Below are positions 8,168 to 15,950 of a DNA stretch of 64,000 nt, in pieces; positions within the stretch are counted from its first letter, which is position 1, and each line of letters starts with the position of its first letter. This DNA is from CAISIP01 sp038326025 (GTDB taxonomy: Bacteria; Pseudomonadota; Gammaproteobacteria; Burkholderiales; Burkholderiaceae_C): positions 135,060 to 199,059 of the forward strand of contig JBBQJP010000001.1 in the NCBI GenBank assembly GCA_038326025.1. Direction: 5' to 3'. The notes below the pieces were generated by a model. That model did not search any database. It was not told the origin of the DNA and saw nothing but the letters and a program-made list of their open reading frames with translations. The translations under genes and the position numbers were made by a program.

Positions 8168-9595
8168 TCAGAAGTTCAGGGCGCGCTTGTCAACCGCCAG
8201 GGCAGCTTCCTTGGTGGCTTCGCTCAGCGACGGATGTGCGTGGCAGATCCGCGCAATGTCTTCGCTGCTTGCGCGGAACTCCATGGCCACGACACATTCA
8301 GCGATCAGCTCGCTGGCCATCGGCCCCACGATATGCACGCCAAGAATCTCATCAGTCGCCTCGTCGGCGATCATCTTGACCATGCCGGTGGTGTCACCCA
8401 GCGCACGGGCGCGACCATTGGCCAGGAACGGGAAACTACCGGTACGGTAGGCAACACCGGCCTCCTTGAGTTGCTGCTCGGTCTTGCCGACCCAGGCGAT
8501 CTCCGGGCTGGTGTATATCACCCAGGGGATGGTGTTGAAGTTGACATGGCCATGTTGACCGGCAATACGCTCGGCAACGGCAACGCCCTCTTCTTCGGCC
8601 TTGTGCGCCAGCATCGGTCCACGCACCACATCGCCCACTGCCCACACGCCGGGCAGGTTGGTACGGCAATCATCATCCACCACGATGGCGCCGCGCTCGT
8701 CCAGCGTCAGGTCCACTGCTGCTGCATTCAGGCCCTCGGTATTGGCGACCCGCCCGATGGACACGATCAGGTGGTCCACCGCCAACGACTGCTTGCCGCC
8801 CTTGGCGTCCGCGTACGCAATCGTCACACCCTTGCGTGTCGACTTGATCTCGCCCACCTTGACACCCAGCTCGATCTTCAGCCCCTGCTTGGTAAACGCC
8901 TTATGCGCCTCCTTGGCGATTTGCTGATCGACAGCCCCCAGGAAGGCAGGCAGGCTTTCGAGGATCGTCACATCGGCACCCAGGCGCCGCCAGACCGATC
9001 CCATCTCCAGACCGATCACACCGGCTCCGATGACGCCGAGCTTCTTCGGCACAGCGCCGATGCGCAGCGCGCCATCATTGGACAGGATGCGCTCCTCGTC
9101 AAAGGCCACACCTGGCAAAGGACGGGCTGTCGATCCGGTGGCCACAACCACCTGCGCAGAACGCAAGGTCTCAGACTTGGCGCCGGCGACCTTGATCTCG
9201 TAACTGCCGTCCTTGGCGCTGACAAAGGAGCCCCGGCCATGAAAGAACGTCACCTTGTTCTTCTTGAACAGATACAGGATGCCGTCGTTGTTCTGCTTGA
9301 CCACCGTATCCTTGCGCCCGACCATTTTGGCGACGTCCAGCGACAAGCCCTTGATGCCGATGCCATGGTCTGCGAAGTGCAACGACGCATGTTCGTAATT
9401 CTCGGACGACTGCAGCAGCGCCTTCGATGGAATGCAACCCACGTTGGTGCAGGTTCCGCCAGGTGCGGGGCCGCCTTGCGCGTTCTTCCATTCGTCGATG
9501 CACGCCACCTTCATGCCGAGCTGGGCCGCGCGAATGGCCGCAATGTATCCGCCAGGGCCGGCGCCGATGACGACAACGTCAAATTCTTGTGCCAT
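8168..9595 (-). CDS. lpd: Dihydrolipoyl dehydrogenase (E3) of the 2-oxoglutarate dehydrogenase complex
   Basis: Flavoprotein that reoxidises dihydrolipoamide on E2 using NAD+. The 475-aa protein has the FAD-binding GxGPGG motif at the N-terminus (VIGAGPGGY), the redox-active disulfide in GGTCTNVGCIPSKALL (about residues 44-59), a second dinucleotide fold (GVIGAGVIGLEMG) and the C-terminal His-Glu pair in HAHPSLSE. It carries no lipoyl domain, unlike the second E3 at 25157-27019, which supports assignment to the odh complex. It lies 8 bases downstream of odhB, clearly in its operon. Confidence 0.95.
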   Translation of the reverse strand: MAQEFDVVVIGAGPGGYIAAIRAAQLGMKVACIDEWKNAQGGPAPGGTCTNVGCIPSKALLQSSENYEHASLHFADHGIGIKGLSLDVAKMVGRKDTVVKQNNDGILYLFKKNKVTFFHGRGSFVSAKDGSYEIKVAGAKSETLRSAQVVVATGSTARPLPGVAFDEERILSNDGALRIGAVPKKLGVIGAGVIGLEMGSVWRRLGADVTILESLPAFLGAVDQQIAKEAHKAFTKQGLKIELGVKVGEIKSTRKGVTIAYADAKGGKQSLAVDHLIVSIGRVANTEGLNAAAVDLTLDERGAIVVDDDCRTNLPGVWAVGDVVRGPMLAHKAEEEGVAVAERIAGQHGHVNFNTIPWVIYTSPEIAWVGKTEQQLKEAGVAYRTGSFPFLANGRARALGDTTGMVKMIADEATDEILGVHIVGPMASELIAECVVAMEFRASSEDIARICHAHPSLSEATKEAALAVDKRALNF

Positions 9596-9603
9596 GTCTT
9601 CCC

Positions 9604-10899
9604 TTAAATATCAAACAACAGGCGCGCCGGATCTTCCAGGGCTTCCTTCATGGCGACCAGACCCAGCACAGCCTCACGACCGTCGATGATGCGGTGGTCA
9701 TAACTCATGGCCAGATAGTTGATGGGGCGCACCACGACCACACCGTTCTCCACCACGGCCCGCTCCTTGGTCGCATGCACGCCCAGGATGGCCGCCTGCG
9801 GCGGGTTGATGATGGGCGTGGACAACATGGAGCCGAACACGCCGCCGTTGGAGATGGAGAAAGTTCCGCCTGTCATTTCTTCGAGGCCCAGTTTGCCATC
9901 ACGTGCCTTGGCACCGTATTCGGCAATCTTCTTTTCGATCTCGGCAAAATTCATCTGATCGGCGTTGCGCAGGATGGGGACCACGAGACCGCGTGGCGAA
10001 CCCACGGCGATACCGATGTCGAAATAGCCGTGATAGACGATGTCGTTGCCATCCACCGATGCGTTGAGCACCGGGAACTTCTTGAGTGCATGCACAGCGG
10101 CTTTCACGAAGAAGCTCATGAAGCCGATCTTGACGCCATGTTCCTTCTCGAACTTTTCCTGGAATCGCTTGCGCATCTCCATCACGGGCGCCATGTTCAC
10201 TTCGTTGAACGTGGTCAAGATGGCGGCGCTCGACTGCGACTGCAGCAAACGCTCGGCAATCCGGGCACGCAGGCGGCTCATGGGCACGCGTTGTTCCGGA
10301 CGGTCACCCAGATTGGGCTGGGCGGCAGAAACCTGGGGCAGCAGCGTTGCAGCCCGGGGTGTGACCTGGGCCGCAGCCGCAGGGGCTGGCGCCGCCGGCT
10401 TGGCCAAAGCGGAGGTGACGTCACCTTTGGTGATGCGCCCGTCTTTGCCGGTGCCCGACACGGATGCGGGGTCCATCTTGTTGTCGGCCATGATCTTGGC
10501 CGCAGCTGGCATGGCAACACCCGCTTTGGCGGTGCCGGATGCGGCCGCGGCAGGAGCGGATGCGGGAGCGGCTGCAGGTGCAGCAGCCTTTGCCGTATCA
10601 GCCGCTGGCTCGGCCGCCGGTTTGGAGGCCGGTTTGGCGGCCGACGCGACCGCTCCGCCACTGGTATCGATACGGGCAATGAGCTGCTCAGCCAGCACGG
10701 TTGCGCCGTCGGCGGCAACCAGCTCGACCAATACGCCGGCCGACGGGGCCGGCACTTCAAGTACAACCTTGTCGGTCTCAACCTCGATCAGGATTTCATC
10801 TACGGCGACGGCGTCGCCGACCTTCTTCCTCCACTGCAGCAGTGTTGCTTCAGCAACCGACTCCGACAACTGGGGTACCTTGACTTCTACGATGGCCAT
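9604..10899 (-). CDS. odhB: Dihydrolipoamide succinyltransferase (E2) of 2-oxoglutarate dehydrogenase
   Basis: Core acyltransferase of the 2-oxoglutarate dehydrogenase complex, also called sucB. The 431-aa protein has one lipoyl domain (residues 1-80, lipoylated Lys in EVETDKVVLEV), an Ala/Pro-rich linker (about 90-140), a peripheral-subunit-binding domain (about 145-185) and a catalytic domain ending with the active-site motif YDHRIIDGREAV. The single lipoyl domain and the catalytic residues distinguish it from the two-lipoyl aceF at 27112-28794. Positioned between odhA and lpd in one minus-strand operon. Confidence 0.95.
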   Translation of the reverse strand: MAIVEVKVPQLSESVAEATLLQWRKKVGDAVAVDEILIEVETDKVVLEVPAPSAGVLVELVAADGATVLAEQLIARIDTSGGAVASAAKPASKPAAEPAADTAKAAAPAAAPASAPAAAASGTAKAGVAMPAAAKIMADNKMDPASVSGTGKDGRITKGDVTSALAKPAAPAPAAAAQVTPRAATLLPQVSAAQPNLGDRPEQRVPMSRLRARIAERLLQSQSSAAILTTFNEVNMAPVMEMRKRFQEKFEKEHGVKIGFMSFFVKAAVHALKKFPVLNASVDGNDIVYHGYFDIGIAVGSPRGLVVPILRNADQMNFAEIEKKIAEYGAKARDGKLGLEEMTGGTFSISNGGVFGSMLSTPIINPPQAAILGVHATKERAVVENGVVVVRPINYLAMSYDHRIIDGREAVLGLVAMKEALEDPARLLFDI

Positions 10900-10950
10900 G
10901 TCTGTTCTTCTTTCAACTAGGGTGTTGCATTCGGGGTGGGCAAAAGCGGC

Positions 10951-13839
10951 TTACTTGGAGAGCACGAAGCCCTTGAGCTTGGCGAACGCACCGTCGACCA
11001 AGGCCTTTTGCTGCTTGAGGTGCAGATGCGAATAACCGACTGCCGGTGATGCCGATGAGGCACGTCCCGAATAACCCAGCTTCTGGCCTTCGAGCATGTT
11101 CTCGTGGATGTAATGCTGCACGAAGAACCACGCGCCCTGGTTCTGCGGCTCGTCCTGGCACCAGACGATCTCGCTCGCATTCGGGTACTTCTTCAGCTCG
11201 GTCGCGAAGGCCTTGTGCGGGAACGGATACAACTGCTCCACCCGCAGGATGGCACTGTCTTCGGTGCCCCGCTCCTCGCGCCGACGCACCAAGTCGTAAT
11301 AAACCTTGCCGCTGCAACAGATCACCCGCTTGACCTTGTCCGCCTTGATCTCGCTCTTGTCCGGGATCACGGTCTGGAAGCAGCCATCGGTGAATTCGGA
11401 CAATGGCGACGCCGCGTCCTTGGCCCTGAGCAGCGACTTGGGCGTCATGATGATCAACGGCTTGCGCAGGTTGCGTACCATCTGCCGGCGCAGAATGTGG
11501 AAAATCTGGCTGGCGGTGGTTGGCTGCACCACCTGCATGTTGGCGTCGGCGCTCAACTGCATGAAGCGCTCCAGGCGCGCCGAGCTGTGCTCCGGACCCT
11601 GGCCTTCATATCCGTGCGGCAACATCAATGTGATGCCGTTCACACGGCCCCACTTGACCTCGCCTGAGGCAATGAACTGGTCGATCACTACCTGGGCACC
11701 ATTGACGAAGTCGCCGAACTGGGCTTCCCAGATCACCAGCGTGTTCGGGTCATTGGACGCATAGCCATATTCGAAGGCCAGCACCGCCTCCTCGGACAGG
11801 ATGGAGTCGATCACGACAAAAGGCGCCTGACCTTCCGCCACGTTCTGCAGCGGGATGTACATGCCTTCGTCAAACTTTTCACGGTTCTGGTCATGAATCA
11901 CCGAGTGACGGTGGCTGAATGTGCCGCGTCCACAATCTTCCCCGCTCAGGCGCACCGGATAACCACTGGCCACCAGCGAGGCAAACGCCATGTGCTCGCC
12001 CATACCCCAGTCAACCGGCAGTTCACCGCGGCCCATCGCGGCGCGGTCAGCGTACACCTTCTCGACCAGCTTATGCGGCGTGACCGAAGCAGGAATGGTG
12101 CTGATCTTTTCTGCCAGACGGTTCCATTCGGCCCGCGGAATCGCGGTGTCACCCGCATCTGTCCATTTCTTGTTCAGGTACGGCATCCAGTCGACGGCGT
12201 ACTTGCTCTTGAAGTTGGTCAGCACCGGGTCGAAGGTATTTTTTCCTGCCTCCAAAGCTGCGCGACAGGCCTTGACCATCTGGTCGCCGAGCTCGGCCTC
12301 GAAACCCTGTGCAGCCAACTTGTCAGCATAAAGCTTGCGCGTGCCAGGATGCTGCGCAATCTTGCGATACATCAGCGGCTGCGTCAGCGAAGGCGTGTCC
12401 TGCTCGTTGTGGCCAAGTTTGCGAAAGCAGATGATGTCCACAACCACGTCCTTGCGGAACTCCATGCGGAATTCCAGCGCCATCTGCGTCGCCAGCACGA
12501 CCGCTTCCGGATCGTCGCCGTTGACGTGCAGTACCGGCGCGTCAATCATCTTGACAACGTCCGAGCAATACAGGGTTGAGCGGCTGTCGCGTGGGTCGCT
12601 GGTCGTGAAACCGATCTGGTTATTGATCACGATATGCACGGTGCCGCCGGTCGAGTAACCCCGGGTCTGTGCCAGCGCCAAAGTTTCCATAACCACGCCT
12701 TGACCGGCAAACGCCGCGTCACCGTGCACCAGCACCGGCAATACCTGCTTGCCGAGCGGGTCAGCACGACGGTCCATGCGCGCGCGCACCGAACCTTCGA
12801 CCACCGGATTCACGATTTCAAGGTGTGACGGGTTGAATGCCAGCGTCAGGTGCACCGGCCCGCCCGGGGTAGACACATCGGAGCTGAAACCCTGGTGGTA
12901 CTTGACGTCACCACTGGTCAGGTCTTCGGGTGCCGTGTGGTCGAACTCGGCAAACAGCATGGCGGGCAACTTGCCCAGCGAATTCACCAGCACGTTCAAT
13001 CGGCCACGATGCGCCATGCCAATGACGATTTCCTGGATCCCGACAACACCCCCGCGCTGAATCAGCTCGTCCATGGCATTGATGAAGCTCTCGCCGCCTT
13101 CGAGCGAGAAGCGTTTTTGCCCCACGTATTTGGTGTGCAGGAAACGCTCCAGCCCTTCGGCTGCGGTCAAGCGCTCCAGGATATGGCGTTTCTTGGCCGC
13201 GTCGAAGTTCGGCTTGCTGCGAATCGACTCGAGCTTGTGTTGCCACCAGCGCTTGTGCGCCTGGTCGGTCAGATACATGTATTCGGCGCCAATGCTGCCG
13301 CAATAGGTTTCAAACAGGGCGTTGCGCAGATCGCGCAGGCTCATGGTCTCCTTGCCGAAGAACGTGTTGCTGATGTTGAACACGATCTCCTGGTCGGAGT
13401 CGGAGAATTCGTAAAACGACAGTTCGAGCTCGGGGATGTTCTCGCGCTCGCGACGCTTGAGTGGATCGAGGTCGGCCCAGCGGGCGCCCACATTGCGGTA
13501 AGCCGCAATCAGTTGCTGAACCGCAACCCGCTTGCGGCCCATTTCCTGGTCGCGGCTTCCATACACAACCTTGGTGCCACCGAGTTTGGCGCGTTCGGCG
13601 AAGGCATTGATGACGGGCTGGTGCGCCACGTCCTTGGAATTGCCGCCGTCGGAAGCAGGCACGTTTTGCAACGCGTCAAAGTAGTTGCGCCAGGAGTCCG
13701 GAACACTGCCAGGATTGGCAAGGTAGTTTTCGTACATCTCCTCCACGTACGGCGCATTGCCGCCGAACAGATAGGTGTTCGATTGGTACGCGTGGTAGAT
13801 CGACGGCACGCTGGTCGCTGCGGGATTGTCTTGGCTCAT
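10951..13839 (-). CDS. odhA: 2-oxoglutarate dehydrogenase E1 component
   Basis: Thiamine-diphosphate-dependent decarboxylase, also called sucA, that starts the TCA-cycle conversion of 2-oxoglutarate to succinyl-CoA. The 962-aa length is normal for the family. Visible features are the N-terminal E2-interaction segment (YLFGGNAPYVEEMYENYL), the active-site stretch IGMAHRGRLNVLVN, HVNGDDPEAVV of the cofactor site, and the C-terminal transketolase-like region with GYEGQGPEHSSARLER. A GGAG-type ribosome-binding site lies about 10 bases before the ATG. First gene of odhA-odhB-lpd, so the promoter should lie in the gene-poor region above 13840. sdhCDAB/gltA, often nearby, are not in the window. Confidence 0.96.
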   Translation of the reverse strand: MSQDNPAATSVPSIYHAYQSNTYLFGGNAPYVEEMYENYLANPGSVPDSWRNYFDALQNVPASDGGNSKDVAHQPVINAFAERAKLGGTKVVYGSRDQEMGRKRVAVQQLIAAYRNVGARWADLDPLKRRERENIPELELSFYEFSDSDQEIVFNISNTFFGKETMSLRDLRNALFETYCGSIGAEYMYLTDQAHKRWWQHKLESIRSKPNFDAAKKRHILERLTAAEGLERFLHTKYVGQKRFSLEGGESFINAMDELIQRGGVVGIQEIVIGMAHRGRLNVLVNSLGKLPAMLFAEFDHTAPEDLTSGDVKYHQGFSSDVSTPGGPVHLTLAFNPSHLEIVNPVVEGSVRARMDRRADPLGKQVLPVLVHGDAAFAGQGVVMETLALAQTRGYSTGGTVHIVINNQIGFTTSDPRDSRSTLYCSDVVKMIDAPVLHVNGDDPEAVVLATQMALEFRMEFRKDVVVDIICFRKLGHNEQDTPSLTQPLMYRKIAQHPGTRKLYADKLAAQGFEAELGDQMVKACRAALEAGKNTFDPVLTNFKSKYAVDWMPYLNKKWTDAGDTAIPRAEWNRLAEKISTIPASVTPHKLVEKVYADRAAMGRGELPVDWGMGEHMAFASLVASGYPVRLSGEDCGRGTFSHRHSVIHDQNREKFDEGMYIPLQNVAEGQAPFVVIDSILSEEAVLAFEYGYASNDPNTLVIWEAQFGDFVNGAQVVIDQFIASGEVKWGRVNGITLMLPHGYEGQGPEHSSARLERFMQLSADANMQVVQPTTASQIFHILRRQMVRNLRKPLIIMTPKSLLRAKDAASPLSEFTDGCFQTVIPDKSEIKADKVKRVICCSGKVYYDLVRRREERGTEDSAILRVEQLYPFPHKAFATELKKYPNASEIVWCQDEPQNQGAWFFVQHYIHENMLEGQKLGYSGRASSASPAVGYSHLHLKQQKALVDGAFAKLKGFVLSK

Positions 13840-14401
13840 GGTTCGCTTAACTCCGTTTCCCTTGAGGAAACATGTGTCGGTCTTATCTGTTGACTAACCT
13901 TCCGCGGCACGGCTGAACCGGATAGCGGATGCGACTGTGGCTTGGGAAGGGCCTGGTAACCGGTCGATTGTGCCACTGATAAGTCTGGCTATCCGCCAGT
14001 GTCCTGAGAACGACCCGAAACCCTGGTCGCGAACACGTAAAACGCAAGCCGAATTGCCATGTGAAAAGCGGTCGATTTCCGTTTGTGGCGAGCGACGCTT
14101 TCGCACGACATGCCCCTGTTCAAGACTTGTCGCTAGCGGAGTGTCGAAGGCATAAGGACTACTCGTGCCCCTGGCGTCCTTTTCCATACTTTTTCGATGT
14201 GGTCGTGCCGTTCGATTGATGTCGCGTTTGGCCTGCTGCTGGCCAGTGGCGTGCCCGCCGAATTCGATGGTTTGGTGCACATGGCGCTAGCCATGACGGA
14301 GTCGGGCCGAGGCAGGCAGACCTGCTACCTGCTCTACGCGCCACCACTGACCAGCCAGGCAGTTCGCGCCCGCTCGTCGCGCGCCGAAACTGGGCCTGGA
14401 C
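13840..14401. other. Gene-poor region upstream of odhA
   Basis: About 560 bases with no frame that resembles a known protein. Open frames exist on both strands but are Arg/Ser/Pro-rich and have the look of chance reading frames in GC-rich DNA. The part next to 13840 must contain the leader and promoter of the odh operon on the minus strand; I cannot place hexamers with confidence. Part of the region could be the remains of a decayed gene. Confidence 0.5.
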
Positions 14402-14569
14402 ATGTTCGAGGTCAGCGACAGCAAATCAGTCAACATCCTGCTGCAACAGACCGCAGACCAGGCCGTACTGAAAATCGACCAGTTCCAGATTGCGATCGAC
14501 CTGGCCGAGGCCCAGATACCGTCGTCGGTCAAGGCGCATGCGCAAGTTCGCACGGCGACGGGATCGTAA
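14402..14569 (+). pseudogene. Possible short gene or gene remnant
   Basis: A 55-codon frame from ATG at 14402 to TAA at 14567-14569, open for 17 more codons upstream. Its composition (MFEVSDSKSVNILLQQ, then AVLKIDQFQIAIDLAE) looks like real helical protein, unlike the Arg-rich frames around it, but I do not recognise a family and see no clear ribosome-binding site. It could be a genuine small gene, the surviving 3' part of a decayed gene, or chance. A competing frame on the opposite strand covers 14426-14773. Low certainty. Confidence 0.3.
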
Positions 14570-14942
14570 TGCCTCAAGCGGACCGGCCAACGCCAAGGTG
14601 GCTGTTCCCCACATTGTCGGCGTGGTGCTGCCAGCCAATGCGGTCAAGCGCAGTGCCACGTTATTCGAACTGGCCGCCAGCGTGTCATGGCATTTTGTCG
14701 TTGATTCCAGCGTGTATTGGATTGCCATTTGTTGATCGTTGATCGGGAATGCGAATATTGACAAGGGCATCAATTCGCATGAAGTAACGGCGTCGAAAAA
14801 ACTTACAAAAGTTAGCCCTTAGGAATTCAGATGTCGCTTACCCCTTGATTTCATTGGGTTAATCAATTCTGGCCCGCAATATGCTTGATTACTTCCAGAT
14901 CTATCCGAAAGGGTGGGCCTAGGTCCCTTCGGGTTTTCACAT
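14570..14942. other. Intergenic stretch before the PEP-CTERM gene
   Basis: About 370 bases that change from GC-rich to AT-rich near 14760. Frames at 14490-14735 (plus) and 14426-14773 (minus) overlap antiparallel here, and neither resembles a known protein. The AT-rich half contains an imperfect hairpin (14905-14933) and leads into the sigma-54-like promoter, so it is probably regulatory. Confidence 0.4.
14905..14937 (+). terminator. Imperfect hairpin followed by GTTTTC
   Basis: CCGAAAGGG at 14905-14913 can pair, with one bulged base, with CCCTTCGG at about 14925-14932, followed by a short T run. It may terminate a transcript arriving from upstream and insulate the PEP-CTERM promoter, or it may be a leader element. 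Weak evidence. Confidence 0.3.
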
Positions 14943-14957
14943 TGGCATGCTGCTAGC
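14943..14957 (+). promoter_or_regulatory. Candidate sigma-54 (RpoN) promoter of the PEP-CTERM gene
   Basis: TGGCAT, five bases, TAGC: the invariant GG (14944-14945) and GC (14956-14957) have the exact -24/-12 spacing of sigma-54 promoters, with two deviations from the TGGCAC-N5-TTGC consensus. Predicted transcription start is near 14969, 19 bases before the ATG, leaving room for the AAGAAAGG ribosome-binding site. Some PEP-CTERM/exosortase systems are controlled by the PrsK/PrsR pair together with sigma-54, which fits; this is inference. Confidence 0.5.
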
Positions 14958-14987
14958 CCACGCAGCCAGTTAAGAAAGGTTCGCAAG

Positions 14988-15893
14988 ATGAAACATCTAG
15001 TCTTTTCAGCGGTTGCAGCCGCAGCCATGCTGCTCGGTGCAGCAGCCCACGCAGGCCCGGTCATTATTGACGGTAGCGACGCCGAAGAACACGGCTCCGT
15101 AACAGGAGGAGGAGTTAATACATTCGGCTGGGAATATTTCCAGCGTGGCTTTGAAAATCTTCTTCCTCAAGTTGGCAATGGCAATACTGTTGCGGTTTGC
15201 TTGGGCTGTACCGGAAACACGCAGTCGGCGTTTGCGTCTGCTTTCGATCTCGCTACCAAACCCGCAGGTTGGACCCGGGAAACCATAGACGGAGCAACCG
15301 CGATAACAGACTACTTTGGCGGGACGCTGACTCGCACCCTGGCAAATACGGGCTTGCTCTATTTCCCGACCGGAGAGGGTACGACCTCTGGTGGTATCAC
15401 TGCGGCGGAATTGGCAGTGTTAAATACCAACGCTCTAGCAATTAATGCTTTTGTAGGCGGACCGGGCGATCCGACGCTCGGCGGCGGCTTGTTCGCTCAC
15501 GGCGAGGGCTTTACCACAGGTGCGTGGGGTTGGTTGACGACTTTGATCCCTGGAATTATCCCTGTTAACAGTGGAGGCGGTAGCAACCTCGAGCTTACGG
15601 GGGCTGGAGCAGCTGCTTTTCCAGGTCTGAGCGATGCAGACATTCAAGGTGCGACTCCTTGGCATAACCACTTTGAGGGCAGCTTTGGTGGCTTGCAGGT
15701 TCTGGTCGCAACTACAAGCGGCCCTGCGGGCCGTGCCGTGGTGATCGGTGGCGGTGCAGGATCGCAGATTGGTTGTGGCTTGGCTGGACAACCTCCTTGC
15801 ACAAACGGCACCGTGCCGGAACCCGGCAGTCTTGCTCTAGTGGCTACGGCGGTGCTGGCTCTTGCTGGCCTGCGCCGCCGCAAGATCAAATAA
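14988..15893 (+). CDS. PEP-CTERM sorting-domain exported protein
   Basis: Exported protein expected to be recognised by an exosortase (XrtA-type) after Sec export. The 301-aa product has an N-terminal signal peptide (MKHLVFSAV to AAAHAG) and a textbook C-terminal PEP-CTERM signal: VPEPGSLALVATAVLALAGL followed by RRRK (about residues 275-299). The Gly/Thr/Asn-rich middle, with few charged residues and four cysteines, has no domain I can name. The ATG at 14988 is chosen because it follows AAGAAAGG and begins the signal peptide; the frame is open 25 codons further upstream. Base composition is visibly lower in GC than the neighbours (one 60-base line, 15121-15180, is 27/60 G+C), suggesting relaxed selection or transfer. 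Confidence 0.92.
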   Translation: MKHLVFSAVAAAAMLLGAAAHAGPVIIDGSDAEEHGSVTGGGVNTFGWEYFQRGFENLLPQVGNGNTVAVCLGCTGNTQSAFASAFDLATKPAGWTRETIDGATAITDYFGGTLTRTLANTGLLYFPTGEGTTSGGITAAELAVLNTNALAINAFVGGPGDPTLGGGLFAHGEGFTTGAWGWLTTLIPGIIPVNSGGGSNLELTGAGAAAFPGLSDADIQGATPWHNHFEGSFGGLQVLVATTSGPAGRAVVIGGGAGSQIGCGLAGQPPCTNGTVPEPGSLALVATAVLALAGLRRRKIK

Positions 15894-15915
15894 AAGCACT
15901 GGAAGTTCAACAACT

Positions 15916-15950
15916 CCGCACCCAAGGCAACTTGGGTGCGGTTTTTTTTT
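15916..15950 (+). terminator. Strong rho-independent terminator
   Basis: Perfect 11-base-pair stem CCGCACCCAAG / CTTGGGTGCGG with a GCAA tetraloop (15927-15930) followed by nine T residues (15942-15950). It ends the PEP-CTERM transcript 22 bases after the stop codon. The convergent prsT gene stops at 15950, directly beside it; on that strand the hairpin lacks a T tail. Confidence 0.93.

Noticed and set aside
10040..11035. 331-codon Ala-rich plus-strand frame antisense to odhB
   Set aside because: The Ala/Ser-rich text arises from the Ala/Pro linker of the E2 read backwards.
14426..14773. 115-codon minus-strand frame in the gap before the PEP-CTERM gene
   Set aside because: It overlaps the more protein-like plus frame at 14402-14569, is Arg-rich in its second half, has no clear ribosome-binding site and no family.
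14905..14937. Hairpin as a c-di-GMP or other riboswitch for the PEP-CTERM gene
   Set aside because: Only one imperfect stem is visible, and it lies upstream of the predicted sigma-54 start, so it would not be in the transcript.
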